A stretch of 27,642 nucleotides of DNA from Sutterella sp. (GTDB lineage Bacteria > Pseudomonadota > Gammaproteobacteria > Burkholderiales > Burkholderiaceae_F), in contig JAHHRF010000022.1 of the NCBI GenBank assembly GCA_020025955.1, forward strand, positions 1 through 27,642, written 5' to 3'. The notes beneath the pieces were generated by a model. That model ran no database searches, was not told the origin of the DNA, and saw only the letters and a list, made by a program, of their open reading frames with translations. This document shows, in pieces, positions 16,005 through 24,388 of the stretch (positions are counted from its first letter, which is position 1; each line of letters begins with the position of its first letter). A program made the translations under genes and the position numbers.

Positions 16005-16480
16005 GGAAGTTCAAGTCCTTCTTAGCTATGGGTGTGCACGATCCGTGGATCTCACTCCCCACCCTGACCGATTGTCTAGCAAGACTCCCCGATCAAGGCA
16101 TTAACACGTTTATTCGCCAAGCTTAACTTGAAGCAAATAGAAGCCTGATTTTAGGCGATTCCGTCCCAATAAAGAAGACATTTTTACGTTGCAGGAGACG
16201 CACAAAAACGCCCTTACTCCTCCCCAGCTTTTCAGCGCTCGCAACCCTTAGGGCGCGTAGTCTTATAAAGAAAAACTTTCCTCGATTTAGCTTTTTTCTT
16301 TGCGCCCCAGTCGGGCATTTTGCGTTGTCAAAATGTCACACGTTCGCCAAACCTTATCGAATTTTGGACAAGCCAAGAAACCCCAATGGGTGACCTAGGT
16401 GTCAAATTTCCAGTGAACGGACAAAGAAAAACCTCCCCAGTGTCTACTTTAGACCCTGAGGAGGTTCGTTCATTTTCTTC
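16005..16480. other. Upstream region of autotransporter 2 and terminator of the DUF805 gene
   Basis: No credible gene in 476 bases. It should contain the autotransporter 2 promoter; a T-rich tract and ttataag (minus strand, near 16270-16264) are suggestive but lack a good -35. A 7-bp inverted repeat with 6-nt spacer (cattttg 16316-16322 / caaaatg 16329-16335) stands out as a possible operator. The right end holds the DUF805 terminator. Confidence 0.5.
16430..16466 (-). terminator. Intrinsic terminator of the dusA-DUF805 unit
   Basis: The outer stem aacctcc/ggaggtt (16430-16436 with 16460-16466) continues inward through cag/ctg and gtct/agac with single mismatches. On the minus strand it is followed by ttttcttt. 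It starts 14 nt after the DUF805 stop. Confidence 0.8.
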
Positions 16481-16930
16481 TCAATCCCGACGGTAAACGG
16501 GGCGGCGAGGCACCCATTTCCCCGTTCCCCGACGCCCGAGGGCGCCGTCTTTCGGAGGGGAGCCAAAGAGGTTGTCACCGTCGTCGCCTGCTAAAAAGAC
16601 GAAAACCAAGAAAAACACCACGTTGACGCCAGGGAGAAAAATCCCCAACGCGTATTCCGCACTTTTATTGATGTCGTGCGCACGCTGAATGGAGAGAATC
16701 CCCACGACCCCAGCAATCAGGGCACCGCCCACCAACCACACTAACGGATCCATGGGCGCGCCAGGTGCCCCAGCGGTCAAGGGCCCCCAGTAGGCGATGG
16801 CGGCCACTAAAAAGCCCACCCAAACGAGGACATTAACGAGGTAGCTCACGCGCCCTCGACGCCCGTAGGGGGTCAAGAGGCACATGGGATCCAAGGGACG
16901 CATCAGCGTGAGAAGAGTCTTCAAGGTCAT
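16481..16930 (-). CDS. DUF805 family small inner-membrane protein
   Basis: A 149-residue protein with three predicted membrane segments (about 31-48, 62-80, 92-114). It carries the DUF805 signature: GRRGRVSYL before the first segment, QRAHDINKSAEY between the second and third (the family RxHDxxxS motif), and the GDNLFGSPP tail. The family occurs in many Proteobacteria (E. coli YhaH and YhaI) and has no settled biochemical role. The C-terminal extension (about 20 residues, Arg-rich, ending PVYRRD) is cytoplasmic-looking and not part of the signature. It starts 38 nt after dusA with no terminator between, so it is probably co-transcribed. No clear Shine-Dalgarno is visible. Confidence 0.85.
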   Translation of the reverse strand: MTLKTLLTLMRPLDPMCLLTPYGRRGRVSYLVNVLVWVGFLVAAIAYWGPLTAGAPGAPMDPLVWLVGGALIAGVVGILSIQRAHDINKSAEYALGIFLPGVNVVFFLVFVFLAGDDGDNLFGSPPKDGALGRRGTGKWVPRRPVYRRD

Positions 16931-16968
16931 CGGTGTCAGAGAAAAAAAAGAAGAGAAGAAAACAGGGA

Positions 16969-17970
16969 TTAGTCTTCGTCAGGCACACCGTAGCGGCCAA
17001 AGGTTTCATCCCAGGCGTGGCGCACAAGGTGAACGCCTTCACGCTTAAAGGCGACAGGGTCCGACAAAATACGACGCCAGTGGCGAGCCCCCGGCAACCC
17101 TTGGGCAAACCCAATCATGTGGCGCGCGGCGGCACGCACGGCCATGGGGTCGTCCCCTACGCGCGTGAGGTAAGCGTCCATCGCGTCCACGACGTCAGCT
17201 CGACAAATGTCATGGGGATCGCCATAGAGCACGTCGTCCACCTGCGTCATCATCCAGGGGTTGTGATAGGCCGCTCGCCCCACCATCACACCATCTAACC
17301 CGGCGTCCAACAGTTCTTTAGCGGTTTCAACGTCAGCAATCTGACCGTTAACCACAATCTCGCAATCGGGAAAGTCTTTTTTCACCTGAAGGGCGACCTC
17401 GCGCTTCAAGGGCGGTACTTCACGGTTTTCTTTCGGGCTCAAGCCCTTTAACCAGGCCGAGCGCGTATGCACGATAAAGGTGCGGCACCCCGCGTCATAG
17501 ACTTCGCCCACGAAATCGCGCACAAAGCCGTAGTCATCACGGTCATCCACCCCAATGCGGTGCTTAATGGTGATGGGCTTATCGGTGGCGTCTCGCATGG
17601 CACGCACAGCCGTCGCAACGGTCGCGGGCTCCAACATCAAGCACGCCCCGAAACTTCCCTTTTGCACGCGCTCCGAGGGGCACCCGCAATTGAGGTTGTA
17701 TTCGTCATAGCCAAAGGGTTCCGCCAAGCGGATGCTCTCGGCCAAATCTTTCGGGTCCGAGCCCCCCAACTGCAGGGCGACCGGGTTTTCTTCGTCGCTT
17801 TTCCCTAAGAGGCGCTCTAAGTTGCCATGCAAGATGGCGCCTGTCGTCACCATTTCGGTATAGAGCAAAGCATTACGGGTTAACTGACGATGAAAGAATC
17901 GACAATGACGGTCCGTCCAATCGAGCATCGGTGCCACACTAAAGCGGCGGGCACGTTTTAAATCCACCAT
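16969..17970 (-). CDS. dusA: tRNA-dihydrouridine synthase A
   Basis: FMN-dependent enzyme that reduces uridine in the tRNA D-loop (positions 20/20a in E. coli) with NADPH. DusA rather than DusB or DusC is shown by RFSVAPMLDWTDRHCRFF at the N-terminus and by NLNCGCPSERVQKGSFGACL, in which the cysteine of GCPS is the catalytic general acid (Cys97 from the chosen start). TIKHRIGVDD and the FIVHTRSAWLKGLSPKENR block also fit. The frame is open from a TTG at 17982, but the ATG at 17970 (MVDLKRARRFSVAP) fits the family length, giving 333 residues against about 330 in E. coli; neither has a convincing Shine-Dalgarno. It lies downstream of the ychJ terminator, so it may depend on read-through or a promoter in the short 17971-18006 spacer. 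It is followed by DUF805. Confidence 0.93.
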   Translation of the reverse strand: MVDLKRARRFSVAPMLDWTDRHCRFFHRQLTRNALLYTEMVTTGAILHGNLERLLGKSDEENPVALQLGGSDPKDLAESIRLAEPFGYDEYNLNCGCPSERVQKGSFGACLMLEPATVATAVRAMRDATDKPITIKHRIGVDDRDDYGFVRDFVGEVYDAGCRTFIVHTRSAWLKGLSPKENREVPPLKREVALQVKKDFPDCEIVVNGQIADVETAKELLDAGLDGVMVGRAAYHNPWMMTQVDDVLYGDPHDICRADVVDAMDAYLTRVGDDPMAVRAAARHMIGFAQGLPGARHWRRILSDPVAFKREGVHLVRHAWDETFGRYGVPDED

Positions 17971-18006
17971 GATGGGTCGCAAAAAGAAAAAAATCTAAAA
18001 CAAAAA

Positions 18007-18040
18007 AAGCGGTCTTCAAACATTACCTTGAAAACCGCTT
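18007..18040 (-). terminator. Intrinsic terminator after ychJ
   Basis: Stem aagcggt (18007-18013) with accgctt (18034-18040) continues through ttcaa/ttgaa after one mismatch. On the minus strand it is followed by tttttttg. It lies 7 nt after the ychJ stop, marking the end of the rimP-to-ychJ transcript and separating it from dusA. Confidence 0.88.
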
Positions 18041-18047
18041 CGTCGAA

Positions 18048-18461
18048 CTAGTCGCTCTCGACCTCGCCCTCGACATAAAGCCACAGCCCGTCTCGCTTTT
18101 CAAAGCGGGACCGCTCTGTCATGCGAAAGGCCCCACGATTCGTGCGAGCGCGCGCCGTAAAGGTGACGAAACCTTCATCAGGTCTGCTGCCCTCTTCAAC
18201 GCGAGTCACCGCCAACCCCAACCATTTGGCACGGGGCTCGCCCGCCTCAAACAAAGGTTGCGGGCAGGTTTCAGGCGCCCACGTTGCAATGACGTAGTCG
18301 TCTTGCCTCAAGGCATAGGCCGTGTAGCGGCTTCGCATCAAGCTTTCGGGCGTGGGGGCGTGAGTCTCTCCTAAGAGATAGGGCTCACAACACGCCGAGA
18401 GCGTCAACCCTGAGCCACACGGACACAGGGTTGAAGCCGTCTTCGAACGGGCTTTCGCCAT
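18048..18461 (-). CDS. ychJ: YchJ-like SEC-C motif protein (UPF0225)
   Basis: A 137-residue protein related to E. coli YchJ. The N-terminal SEC-C zinc motif is CPCGSGLTLSACC (cysteines 13, 15, 24, 25), as at the SecA C-terminus. The middle matches the family block LMRSRYTAY followed by DYVIATW, and the rest fits an NTF2-like fold (FEKRDGLWLYVEGE). E. coli YchJ carries SEC-C motifs at both ends; here only the N-terminal one is visible. Function is not established; SEC-C domains often bind zinc and contact ribosomes or SecB-type partners. The start ATG shares one base with the typA stop (TAATG), so translation should be coupled to typA, tying it to the ribosome-biogenesis operon. Confidence 0.85.
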   Translation of the reverse strand: MAKARSKTASTLCPCGSGLTLSACCEPYLLGETHAPTPESLMRSRYTAYALRQDDYVIATWAPETCPQPLFEAGEPRAKWLGLAVTRVEEGSRPDEGFVTFTARARTNRGAFRMTERSRFEKRDGLWLYVEGEVESD

Positions 18462-20305
18462 TATTCGAAGTCGCTCTGCTTTTCACGCATGGCGCGCTTA
18501 CGTTCGTGTTCCTTCAAGTAACGCTTACGTAAACGGATGTTCAACGGCGTGATTTCAACGAGTTCGTCGTCGTTGATGAATTCAACGGCGTTTTCAAGCG
18601 TCAACTTCATCGGGGGGACCAAACGAATGGCTTCGTCGGTACCGGAAGCACGCACGTTGGTGAGCTGCTTACCACGAATCGGGTTCACGACGATGTCGTT
18701 ATCGCGAGCGTGTTCACCGATGATCATCCCTTCATAGAGCTTGTCACCGGGGTTCACGAACAAGCGACCACGTTCCTGGATCTTCCAGAGGGCGTAGGCC
18801 ACGGCGTCACCGTCGTCCTGACTGATGATCACACCCGAGCGACGTTCACCGATGTCACCACGGCTAATGGGCGCATAGGCGTCAAAGACGTGGCTCATCA
18901 AGCCCGTGCCACGGCACATCGTCAAGAACTGACCCTGGAAGCCAATCAAGCCACGAGCCGGGATACGGTACTCTAAGCGCACACGACCCTTACCGTCGGG
19001 CTGCATGTCTTGGAGTTCGCCCTTACGACGACCCAATTCTTCCATGACACCACCCTGGTGTTCTTCTTCCACGTCAACCGTCAACAATTCGTACGGTTCG
19101 CACTTCACGCCATCGATTTCCTTGACGAGAACGCGCGGACGGGAAACGGCTAATTCAAAGCCTTCACGACGCATGTTTTCCAACAAAATCGTCAAGTGAA
19201 GTTCGCCACGGCCTGCGACTTCCCAAACGGTTTCGTCGTCCGTCTGACGAACGCGCATGGCGACGTTAGACTTCAATTCGCGCTCTAAACGTTCACGAAT
19301 CTGACGGCTCGTCACGAACTTACCTTCGCGACCGGCGAGCGGGGAGGAGTTCACCTGGAAGTTCATGGTCAAGGTGGGTTCGTCCACCGTGAGCATGGGA
19401 AGGCCTTCAGGGCTCTGAAGGTCGGTGATGGTCGTGCCGATGGCGAGTTCTTCAATACCGTTCACAAGCACGATGTCGCCCGCTTCGGCTTCGTCCACCA
19501 GCTTGCGATCCAGGCCTTCAAACTTCAAGACCTGGTTAATCTTGGCGCGCTTCGGGGTGTCTTCCGGACCATTCATGATGGCTACGTCCATGTTGGGACG
19601 TAAGCGACCACGACGCACGCGACCAATACCGATCTTGCCCACGTAGCTGTTGTAGTCCAAGGAGCAGATCTGGAGCTGTAACGGGGCATTGGGATCGTCA
19701 TCACGCACGGGGACGTGTTCGAGCACGGTGTCAAACACAGCGCGCATGTTGCCGATGGCCTTCAATTCTTCAACGTCGGTCGTCAAACCGGCAAAGCCAT
19801 TCAAGGCGGAGGCGTAAACCACGGGGAAGTCCAACTGGTCTTCCGTGGCGCCCAACTTGTCAAACAAGTCAAACGTCTGGTTCACAACCCAGTCAGGACG
19901 AGCGCCCGGACGGTCGATCTTGTTGACGACCACGATGGGCTTCAAGCCCTGGGCCAAGGCCTTACGCGTCACGAAACGCGTCTGCGGCATGGGACCTTCC
20001 ACGGCGTCAACGAGCAACAATACGCCGTCGGCCATCGAGAGCACACGTTCCACTTCACCACCGAAGTCAGCATGCCCCGGGGTGTCGATGATGTTGATGT
20101 GGGTGTCGTTGTACTGAACGGCACAGTTCTTAGACAAAATGGTAATGCCGCGTTCACGTTCCAAATCATTGGAGTCCATGACGCGCTCGTCGACTTGCTG
20201 GTTGTCGCGGAAAGTACCCGCGGCCTGCAGGAGTCGGTCAACCATGGTCGTCTTACCATGGTCAACGTGAGCAATAATGGCAATATTACGAATCGCTCGT
20301 GTCAT
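18461..20305 (-). CDS. typA: Translational GTPase TypA/BipA
   Basis: A ribosome-associated GTPase of the EF-G superfamily, needed for 50S assembly and growth at low temperature or under stress. From the chosen ATG it is 614 residues, close to E. coli BipA. G1 is AHVDHGKTT near residues 12-20, G2 includes the RGITI switch, G3 is DTPGHADFGGEV, and G4 is NKID. The C-terminal region has the BipA-specific GRGELHLTILLENMRREGFE and PARGLIGFQGQF segments. The open frame runs 32 codons further upstream (to 20401), overlapping truB. I chose 20305 because the family starts MTRxIRNIAIIAHVDHGKTT and agaagagaa precedes it. It lies 13 nt after truB and overlaps ychJ by one base. Confidence 0.97.
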   Translation of the reverse strand: MTRAIRNIAIIAHVDHGKTTMVDRLLQAAGTFRDNQQVDERVMDSNDLERERGITILSKNCAVQYNDTHINIIDTPGHADFGGEVERVLSMADGVLLLVDAVEGPMPQTRFVTRKALAQGLKPIVVVNKIDRPGARPDWVVNQTFDLFDKLGATEDQLDFPVVYASALNGFAGLTTDVEELKAIGNMRAVFDTVLEHVPVRDDDPNAPLQLQICSLDYNSYVGKIGIGRVRRGRLRPNMDVAIMNGPEDTPKRAKINQVLKFEGLDRKLVDEAEAGDIVLVNGIEELAIGTTITDLQSPEGLPMLTVDEPTLTMNFQVNSSPLAGREGKFVTSRQIRERLERELKSNVAMRVRQTDDETVWEVAGRGELHLTILLENMRREGFELAVSRPRVLVKEIDGVKCEPYELLTVDVEEEHQGGVMEELGRRKGELQDMQPDGKGRVRLEYRIPARGLIGFQGQFLTMCRGTGLMSHVFDAYAPISRGDIGERRSGVIISQDDGDAVAYALWKIQERGRLFVNPGDKLYEGMIIGEHARDNDIVVNPIRGKQLTNVRASGTDEAIRLVPPMKLTLENAVEFINDDELVEITPLNIRLRKRYLKEHERKRAMREKQSDFE

Positions 20306-20318
20306 TGATAGTTCTCTT

Positions 20319-21215
20319 CTAATGGGCAATAAGTCGTTCAGGCTCCAGTACACCACCCGCATTAATACGGGCCGTACCGAGCAGTTCTTTCCCTGGTCCA
20401 TACACGCGTACGCGTGGCTGGGCAGGGCATCGGAGGGCGAGACGTTGACCGTGCATAAAGCGTTTGGCCTCGGGCTCGTCGAGCATCACTTCCGGTAAGC
20501 TCTGCAACAGACGATCAGACGGGGCGAGCTGGGCTCGTGCACCGTCCAAATCCGTTGCTTCCAGGGACGCCATCGTCACCGCGTCGGCGAGGGTTAAATC
20601 CCCCACGCGGGTACGACGAAGCGCCGTCAAATGGGCCGGCAATCCCAGACGCTGACCTAAATCTTCGGCCAGGACTCGGATGTAGGTCCCTTTGCTCACC
20701 AGGGTCGCCATCGTGAAGCTTTCGCCGTCAAAATCCAGCACCTCTAATTCGTGCACCGTGATTTTACGCGGTTCTCGCTCCAAGGTTTCGCCCTCGCGCG
20801 CATATTCGTATAAAGGTTTGCCGTCGCGCTTGAGCGCAGAGTACATGGGCGGAATCTGGTCGATCGGACCCGTTAAGGCTTTCGCGGCCTCACGAATCGT
20901 CTCCAGGGTTAAGTCCTGGGGTACAGGGAGGCGTTCAACGACCTCACCTTCGGCATCCCCCGTGTCGGTACGTTCCCCGAGTTTTACGCGTGCCACATAG
21001 CCTTTATCGGCATGGAGCAAGTCAGCGGAAAACTTCGTGGCGTTCCCAAAACACAGCGGCAACAAACCGGTTGCCATCGGATCAAGCGTGCCCGTGTGGC
21101 CCGCTTTCTGGGCGTTGATTAAACGACGCACCATCTGTAAGGCGCGGTTACTCGTCATGCCTTCGGGCTTGTCGAGCATCATCACGCCGTCAATCGGATC
21201 TCCGCGTTTGGCCAC
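20319..21215 (-). CDS. truB: tRNA pseudouridine-55 synthase
   Basis: Makes pseudouridine 55 in the T-loop of nearly all tRNAs and acts as a tRNA chaperone. The 298-residue protein has the catalytic aspartate at D45 in GHTGTLDPMATG, the preceding DGVMMLDKPEGMTSN block, the YEYAREGE substrate-binding segment and a C-terminal PUA-like extension. It starts with GTG only 3 nt after the rbfA stop (TAA GGC GTG), with an aagggg Shine-Dalgarno inside the last rbfA codons, so translation is coupled. The start fits the family: E. coli TruB also begins a few residues before the INGVLLLDKP motif. Confidence 0.97.
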   Translation of the reverse strand: MAKRGDPIDGVMMLDKPEGMTSNRALQMVRRLINAQKAGHTGTLDPMATGLLPLCFGNATKFSADLLHADKGYVARVKLGERTDTGDAEGEVVERLPVPQDLTLETIREAAKALTGPIDQIPPMYSALKRDGKPLYEYAREGETLEREPRKITVHELEVLDFDGESFTMATLVSKGTYIRVLAEDLGQRLGLPAHLTALRRTRVGDLTLADAVTMASLEATDLDGARAQLAPSDRLLQSLPEVMLDEPEAKRFMHGQRLALRCPAQPRVRVYGPGKELLGTARINAGGVLEPERLIAH

Positions 21216-21218
21216 GCC

Positions 21219-21578
21219 TTAGTTCCCCTTCGTGGTGTCCATGGCCTCACGAATGAGCTGATCCATAGCAAAACCACGTTCCACGCTTTCGTCATGCACG
21301 AAGTGCAAGGTCGGAACCGTATGGATGGATAAACGCTTGAAGAGGTGATTGCGAAGCATCCCCGCCGCGGCATTGAGCCCCTGGCGGCAGGTGTCGGCAT
21401 CCACCCCCATCACGGTGAAAAACACCTTGGCGTGCGCGTAGTCGGGCGTAATATCGCAGCCCGTAATCGTAACAAAGCCCACACGCGGGTCACGCACTTC
21501 CATGGGGATGAGCGTGGCTAAATCGCGAGCAATCTGATCGGCCACTCGAAGGGCACGACCGGGTTTCTTTGCTTTCAT
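21219..21578 (-). CDS. rbfA: 30S ribosome-binding factor A
   Basis: A KH-type assembly factor for late 16S rRNA maturation that binds near the 5' helix of the 30S subunit. It is needed for cold adaptation. The 119-residue protein has typical length, with the RVADQIARDLATLI N-terminus, DPRVGFVTITGCDITPDYAHAKVFF core and LHFVHDESVERG, all standard family blocks. The ggaga Shine-Dalgarno sits 4 nt before the ATG. In the operon order it follows infB after 56 nt that contain a terminator-like hairpin (21597-21624), and it precedes truB by 3 nt. Confidence 0.96.
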   Translation of the reverse strand: MKAKKPGRALRVADQIARDLATLIPMEVRDPRVGFVTITGCDITPDYAHAKVFFTVMGVDADTCRQGLNAAAGMLRNHLFKRLSIHTVPTLHFVHDESVERGFAMDQLIREAMDTTKGN

Positions 21579-21585
21579 GAAATCT

Positions 21586-21624
21586 CCAAAAAGGGGGCGG
21601 GCTTGCCAAGAGAAGCAAACCCGC
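21586..21624 (-). terminator. Terminator-like hairpin between infB and rbfA
   Basis: A 10-bp stem with one G-T pair (gcgggcttgc 21597-21606 with gcaaacccgc 21615-21624, 8-nt loop) is followed on the minus strand by cccccttttt and then at once by the rbfA Shine-Dalgarno. The T run is short and interrupted by C's from the stem, so I expect partial termination or an mRNA processing/stability signal rather than a full stop. Confidence 0.55.
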
Positions 21625-21634
21625 TTTCCTCACA

Positions 21635-24388
21635 TTAAAGCGTACGAGCCACTTCCGTGACTTCGAAGACTTCGAGCTGGTCGAGTTCGCGGATGTCGTC
21701 GTAGTTCTTCAACGACAAACCACATTCCTGACCGCCCTTGACTTCACGGACGTCGTCCTTGAAGTGCTTAAGGCTCGCTAATTCACCCGTCCAAATCACG
21801 ACGTTGTCGCGAAGCAAGCGAACGCTGGCGTTACGCTTAACAACCCCTTCGAGCACACGGCAGCCGGCAATGTTACCGACCTTGGGCACGCGAATGATCT
21901 GACGGATTTCAACCATACCCAACATCGTTTCACGACGTTCGGGCTTGAGCATCCCACCCAAGGCCGCCTTCACTTCGTCCACGGCATCGTAAATGATGTT
22001 GTAGTAGCGAATGTCGATGCCTTCCGTTTCGGCCACTTTACGGGCCTGGGCGTCAGCACGGACGTTAAAGCCGATGACGACACCACCGGAAGCGGCCGCC
22101 AAGTTGATATCCGACTCGCTAATCCCGCCCACAGCAGCGTGGACCACCTGAACGCGAACTTCGTCGTTGGAGAGCTTCGTCAAGGCGTGGATCAAGGCTT
22201 CTTGCGAGCCCTGAACGTCAGCCTTAATGATCAAGGGTAAGGTCTTAACTTCACCCGCGGTCGTTTCGCTAAAGAGGTTGTCGAGCTTGATCTGGTGCTG
22301 CTTGGTGAGCTTGATTTCACGATCCTTATTCTGACGGAACGTGGCGATTTCACGCGCCTTACGTTCGTCTTCCAAAACGATCAATTCGTCACCGGCGCTC
22401 GGCACCCCAGAGAGACCCTGGATTTCCACCGGGATGGAGGGACCCGCGGCCTGCTGCGCCTTACCGAGTTCGTTAATCATGGCGCGCACGCGACCGAATT
22501 CGCTACCGACCAAGACCATGTCGCCACGGTGAAGGGTACCGGCACGAACGAGAATGGAAGCGACCGGACCACGGCCCTTATCCAAACGGCTTTCGATGAC
22601 GACGCCCTGAGCGGGGCCTTCCACCGGGGCCTTCAATTCAAGCATTTCGGCCTGGAGCAACACGTTTTCGAGCAATTCGTCAACGCCCTGACCGCTCTTA
22701 GCAGAGACCGGGCAGAACGGCACATCACCGCCCCACTCTTCGGGCATCACTTCGTTAGCGACCAATTCCTGCTTGACGCGTTCGGGGTTGGCTTCGGGCT
22801 TATCGATCTTGTTGATGGCAACGACCAAAGGCACGCCCGCAGCACGGGAGTGGCTGATAGCTTCCTTGGTCTGCGGCATCACGCCGTCGTCGGCAGCCAC
22901 CACCAAAATCACGATGTCGGTGGACTGGGCACCACGAGCACGCATCGCCGTAAAGGCCTCATGCCCCGGGGTATCCAAGAACGTGACAATCCCACGCGGG
23001 GTCTTCACATGGTACGCACCGATATGCTGGGTAATGCCACCGGCTTCACCGGCGGCGACCTTCGCACGACGGATGTAGTCCAAGAGACTCGTCTTACCGT
23101 GGTCAACGTGACCCATGATGGTCACCACCGGCGGACGCGGCATTTCAGGAGCCTGTTCGCTCTGAGCGGTCAATTCCTTCAAGAGTTCTTCAGGATCATC
23201 GGGCTTAGCGGCCACGGCGTTATGACCCATTTCTTCGACGATCAACATCGCCGTATCCTGGTCGAGCATCTGGTTGATGGTGACCATCTGGCCCATCTTC
23301 ATCAAAGCCTTAATGACTTCGGTGGCCTTCACGCTCATCTTGTGCGCCAAGTCACCCACGCTCACGGCCTCAGGGACTTCCACATCGCGGACGATGGGTT
23401 CCTGAGCGGCCTGAACCTGGGGTTCGTTGCGGCGACGACGGTCCTGGCTCTTACGACCGCGGGCGGTACGCCAGCCGTTACCGGCTTCGTCTTCACCACG
23501 GGTCTTCATGCCACGACGCTTGCTGTCGTTGCCTTCCCAACGGTCACGCCCTTCAGCCTTCTTGGCGGGCTTCTTGTCGGTTTTCTTCGCGTCCGTTGCC
23601 GGAGCCGCAGCCGTCGTCTTGGGCTTAGCGGGCTTTTTCACCGTCGCCTTCTTTTCGGCCACGGCTTCGGGCTTGGCCTCTTCGGGCTTGGCCTTCTTCG
23701 CGGTCATCACGCCCGGCTTACGGTCCATCATGGCACGAATCTGACGGGCTTCACGTTCGGCTTCCTTACGGGCCGCTTCACGGCGAGCCTTCTGTTCGGC
23801 TGCCTTCGTATCTTGAGCAGCTTTCGCTACCGGTTCTTCGCTCTTACGAGCCTTTTGCTCTTCTTTTTTCAACGCTTCCTCTTTTTGACGCGCCGCCTCG
23901 GCTTCGCGTTCTGCACGTTCCTGGGCCTCACGTTCGAGACGCTGGGCTTCTTGAGCAGCCTTTTCGGCCGCCAGGCGAGCTTCTTGCTCCTTCTGAGCCT
24001 GAGCTTCCTGGGCCTGACGCTCCGCCTCAAGACGTTCACGACGTTCGAGTTCGGCACGCGCCTGGTTCTTTAATTCTTCTTCGGCATTCACCGTCGTGTT
24101 CTTGACGAACACACGCTTACGACGCACTTCCACCGGGATGGCGTGCGCACGACCGGAGCTATCTTTCTGACGAACAACCGTCTGCTCTTTGCGGGTGACC
24201 GTGATCTTACGCTGGGCACTGTGCGTGCGCGCAACGCGTAAGCTCTCTAAGAGCTGCGTTTTGTCCGCTTCGCTAAGCGAATCGCTACCTTGGGTCTTGT
24301 TGACCCCGGCCGCCTTTAACTGGCCAATCAAGGTCGACACATCGACATTGAGTTCTTTGGCAAATTCGCTAACCGTTTTACTTTCCAT
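21635..24388 (-). CDS. infB: Translation initiation factor IF-2
   Basis: A GTPase that brings fMet-tRNA to the 30S P site and promotes subunit joining. The 917-residue protein has an IF2N domain at about 1-56, a very long charged Ala/Glu/Lys/Arg helical region (about 85-335), and a second IF2N-like domain (about 343-400, VSVGDLAHKMSVKATEVIKA). G1 GHVDHGKT is near 424-431, G3 is DTPGHEAFTAMRARGAQ, and G4 is NKID. Domains II-IV follow, with the C2 fMet-tRNA-binding domain at the end. A strong ggagg Shine-Dalgarno lies 6 nt before the ATG. It is preceded by an unusually long 236-nt spacer after nusA. Several in-frame Met codons (for example MMDRKPGVM) lie in the linker, but I see no strong internal ribosome-binding site. 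Confidence 0.97.
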   Translation of the reverse strand: MESKTVSEFAKELNVDVSTLIGQLKAAGVNKTQGSDSLSEADKTQLLESLRVARTHSAQRKITVTRKEQTVVRQKDSSGRAHAIPVEVRRKRVFVKNTTVNAEEELKNQARAELERRERLEAERQAQEAQAQKEQEARLAAEKAAQEAQRLEREAQERAEREAEAARQKEEALKKEEQKARKSEEPVAKAAQDTKAAEQKARREAARKEAEREARQIRAMMDRKPGVMTAKKAKPEEAKPEAVAEKKATVKKPAKPKTTAAAPATDAKKTDKKPAKKAEGRDRWEGNDSKRRGMKTRGEDEAGNGWRTARGRKSQDRRRRNEPQVQAAQEPIVRDVEVPEAVSVGDLAHKMSVKATEVIKALMKMGQMVTINQMLDQDTAMLIVEEMGHNAVAAKPDDPEELLKELTAQSEQAPEMPRPPVVTIMGHVDHGKTSLLDYIRRAKVAAGEAGGITQHIGAYHVKTPRGIVTFLDTPGHEAFTAMRARGAQSTDIVILVVAADDGVMPQTKEAISHSRAAGVPLVVAINKIDKPEANPERVKQELVANEVMPEEWGGDVPFCPVSAKSGQGVDELLENVLLQAEMLELKAPVEGPAQGVVIESRLDKGRGPVASILVRAGTLHRGDMVLVGSEFGRVRAMINELGKAQQAAGPSIPVEIQGLSGVPSAGDELIVLEDERKAREIATFRQNKDREIKLTKQHQIKLDNLFSETTAGEVKTLPLIIKADVQGSQEALIHALTKLSNDEVRVQVVHAAVGGISESDINLAAASGGVVIGFNVRADAQARKVAETEGIDIRYYNIIYDAVDEVKAALGGMLKPERRETMLGMVEIRQIIRVPKVGNIAGCRVLEGVVKRNASVRLLRDNVVIWTGELASLKHFKDDVREVKGGQECGLSLKNYDDIRELDQLEVFEVTEVARTL

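Noticed and set aside
20306..20401. 32-residue N-terminal extension of TypA
   Set aside because: It overlaps truB, has no family support, and the MTRAIRNIAIIAHVDHGKTT start is the standard family N-terminus.
22295..24073. 592-codon open frame on the plus strand opposite infB
   Set aside because: It is entirely antisense to the well-supported infB gene. Its translation is low-complexity Phe/Leu/Gly sequence mirroring the charged IF2 linker, and no family was recognised. Long antisense frames are expected from the codon bias here.
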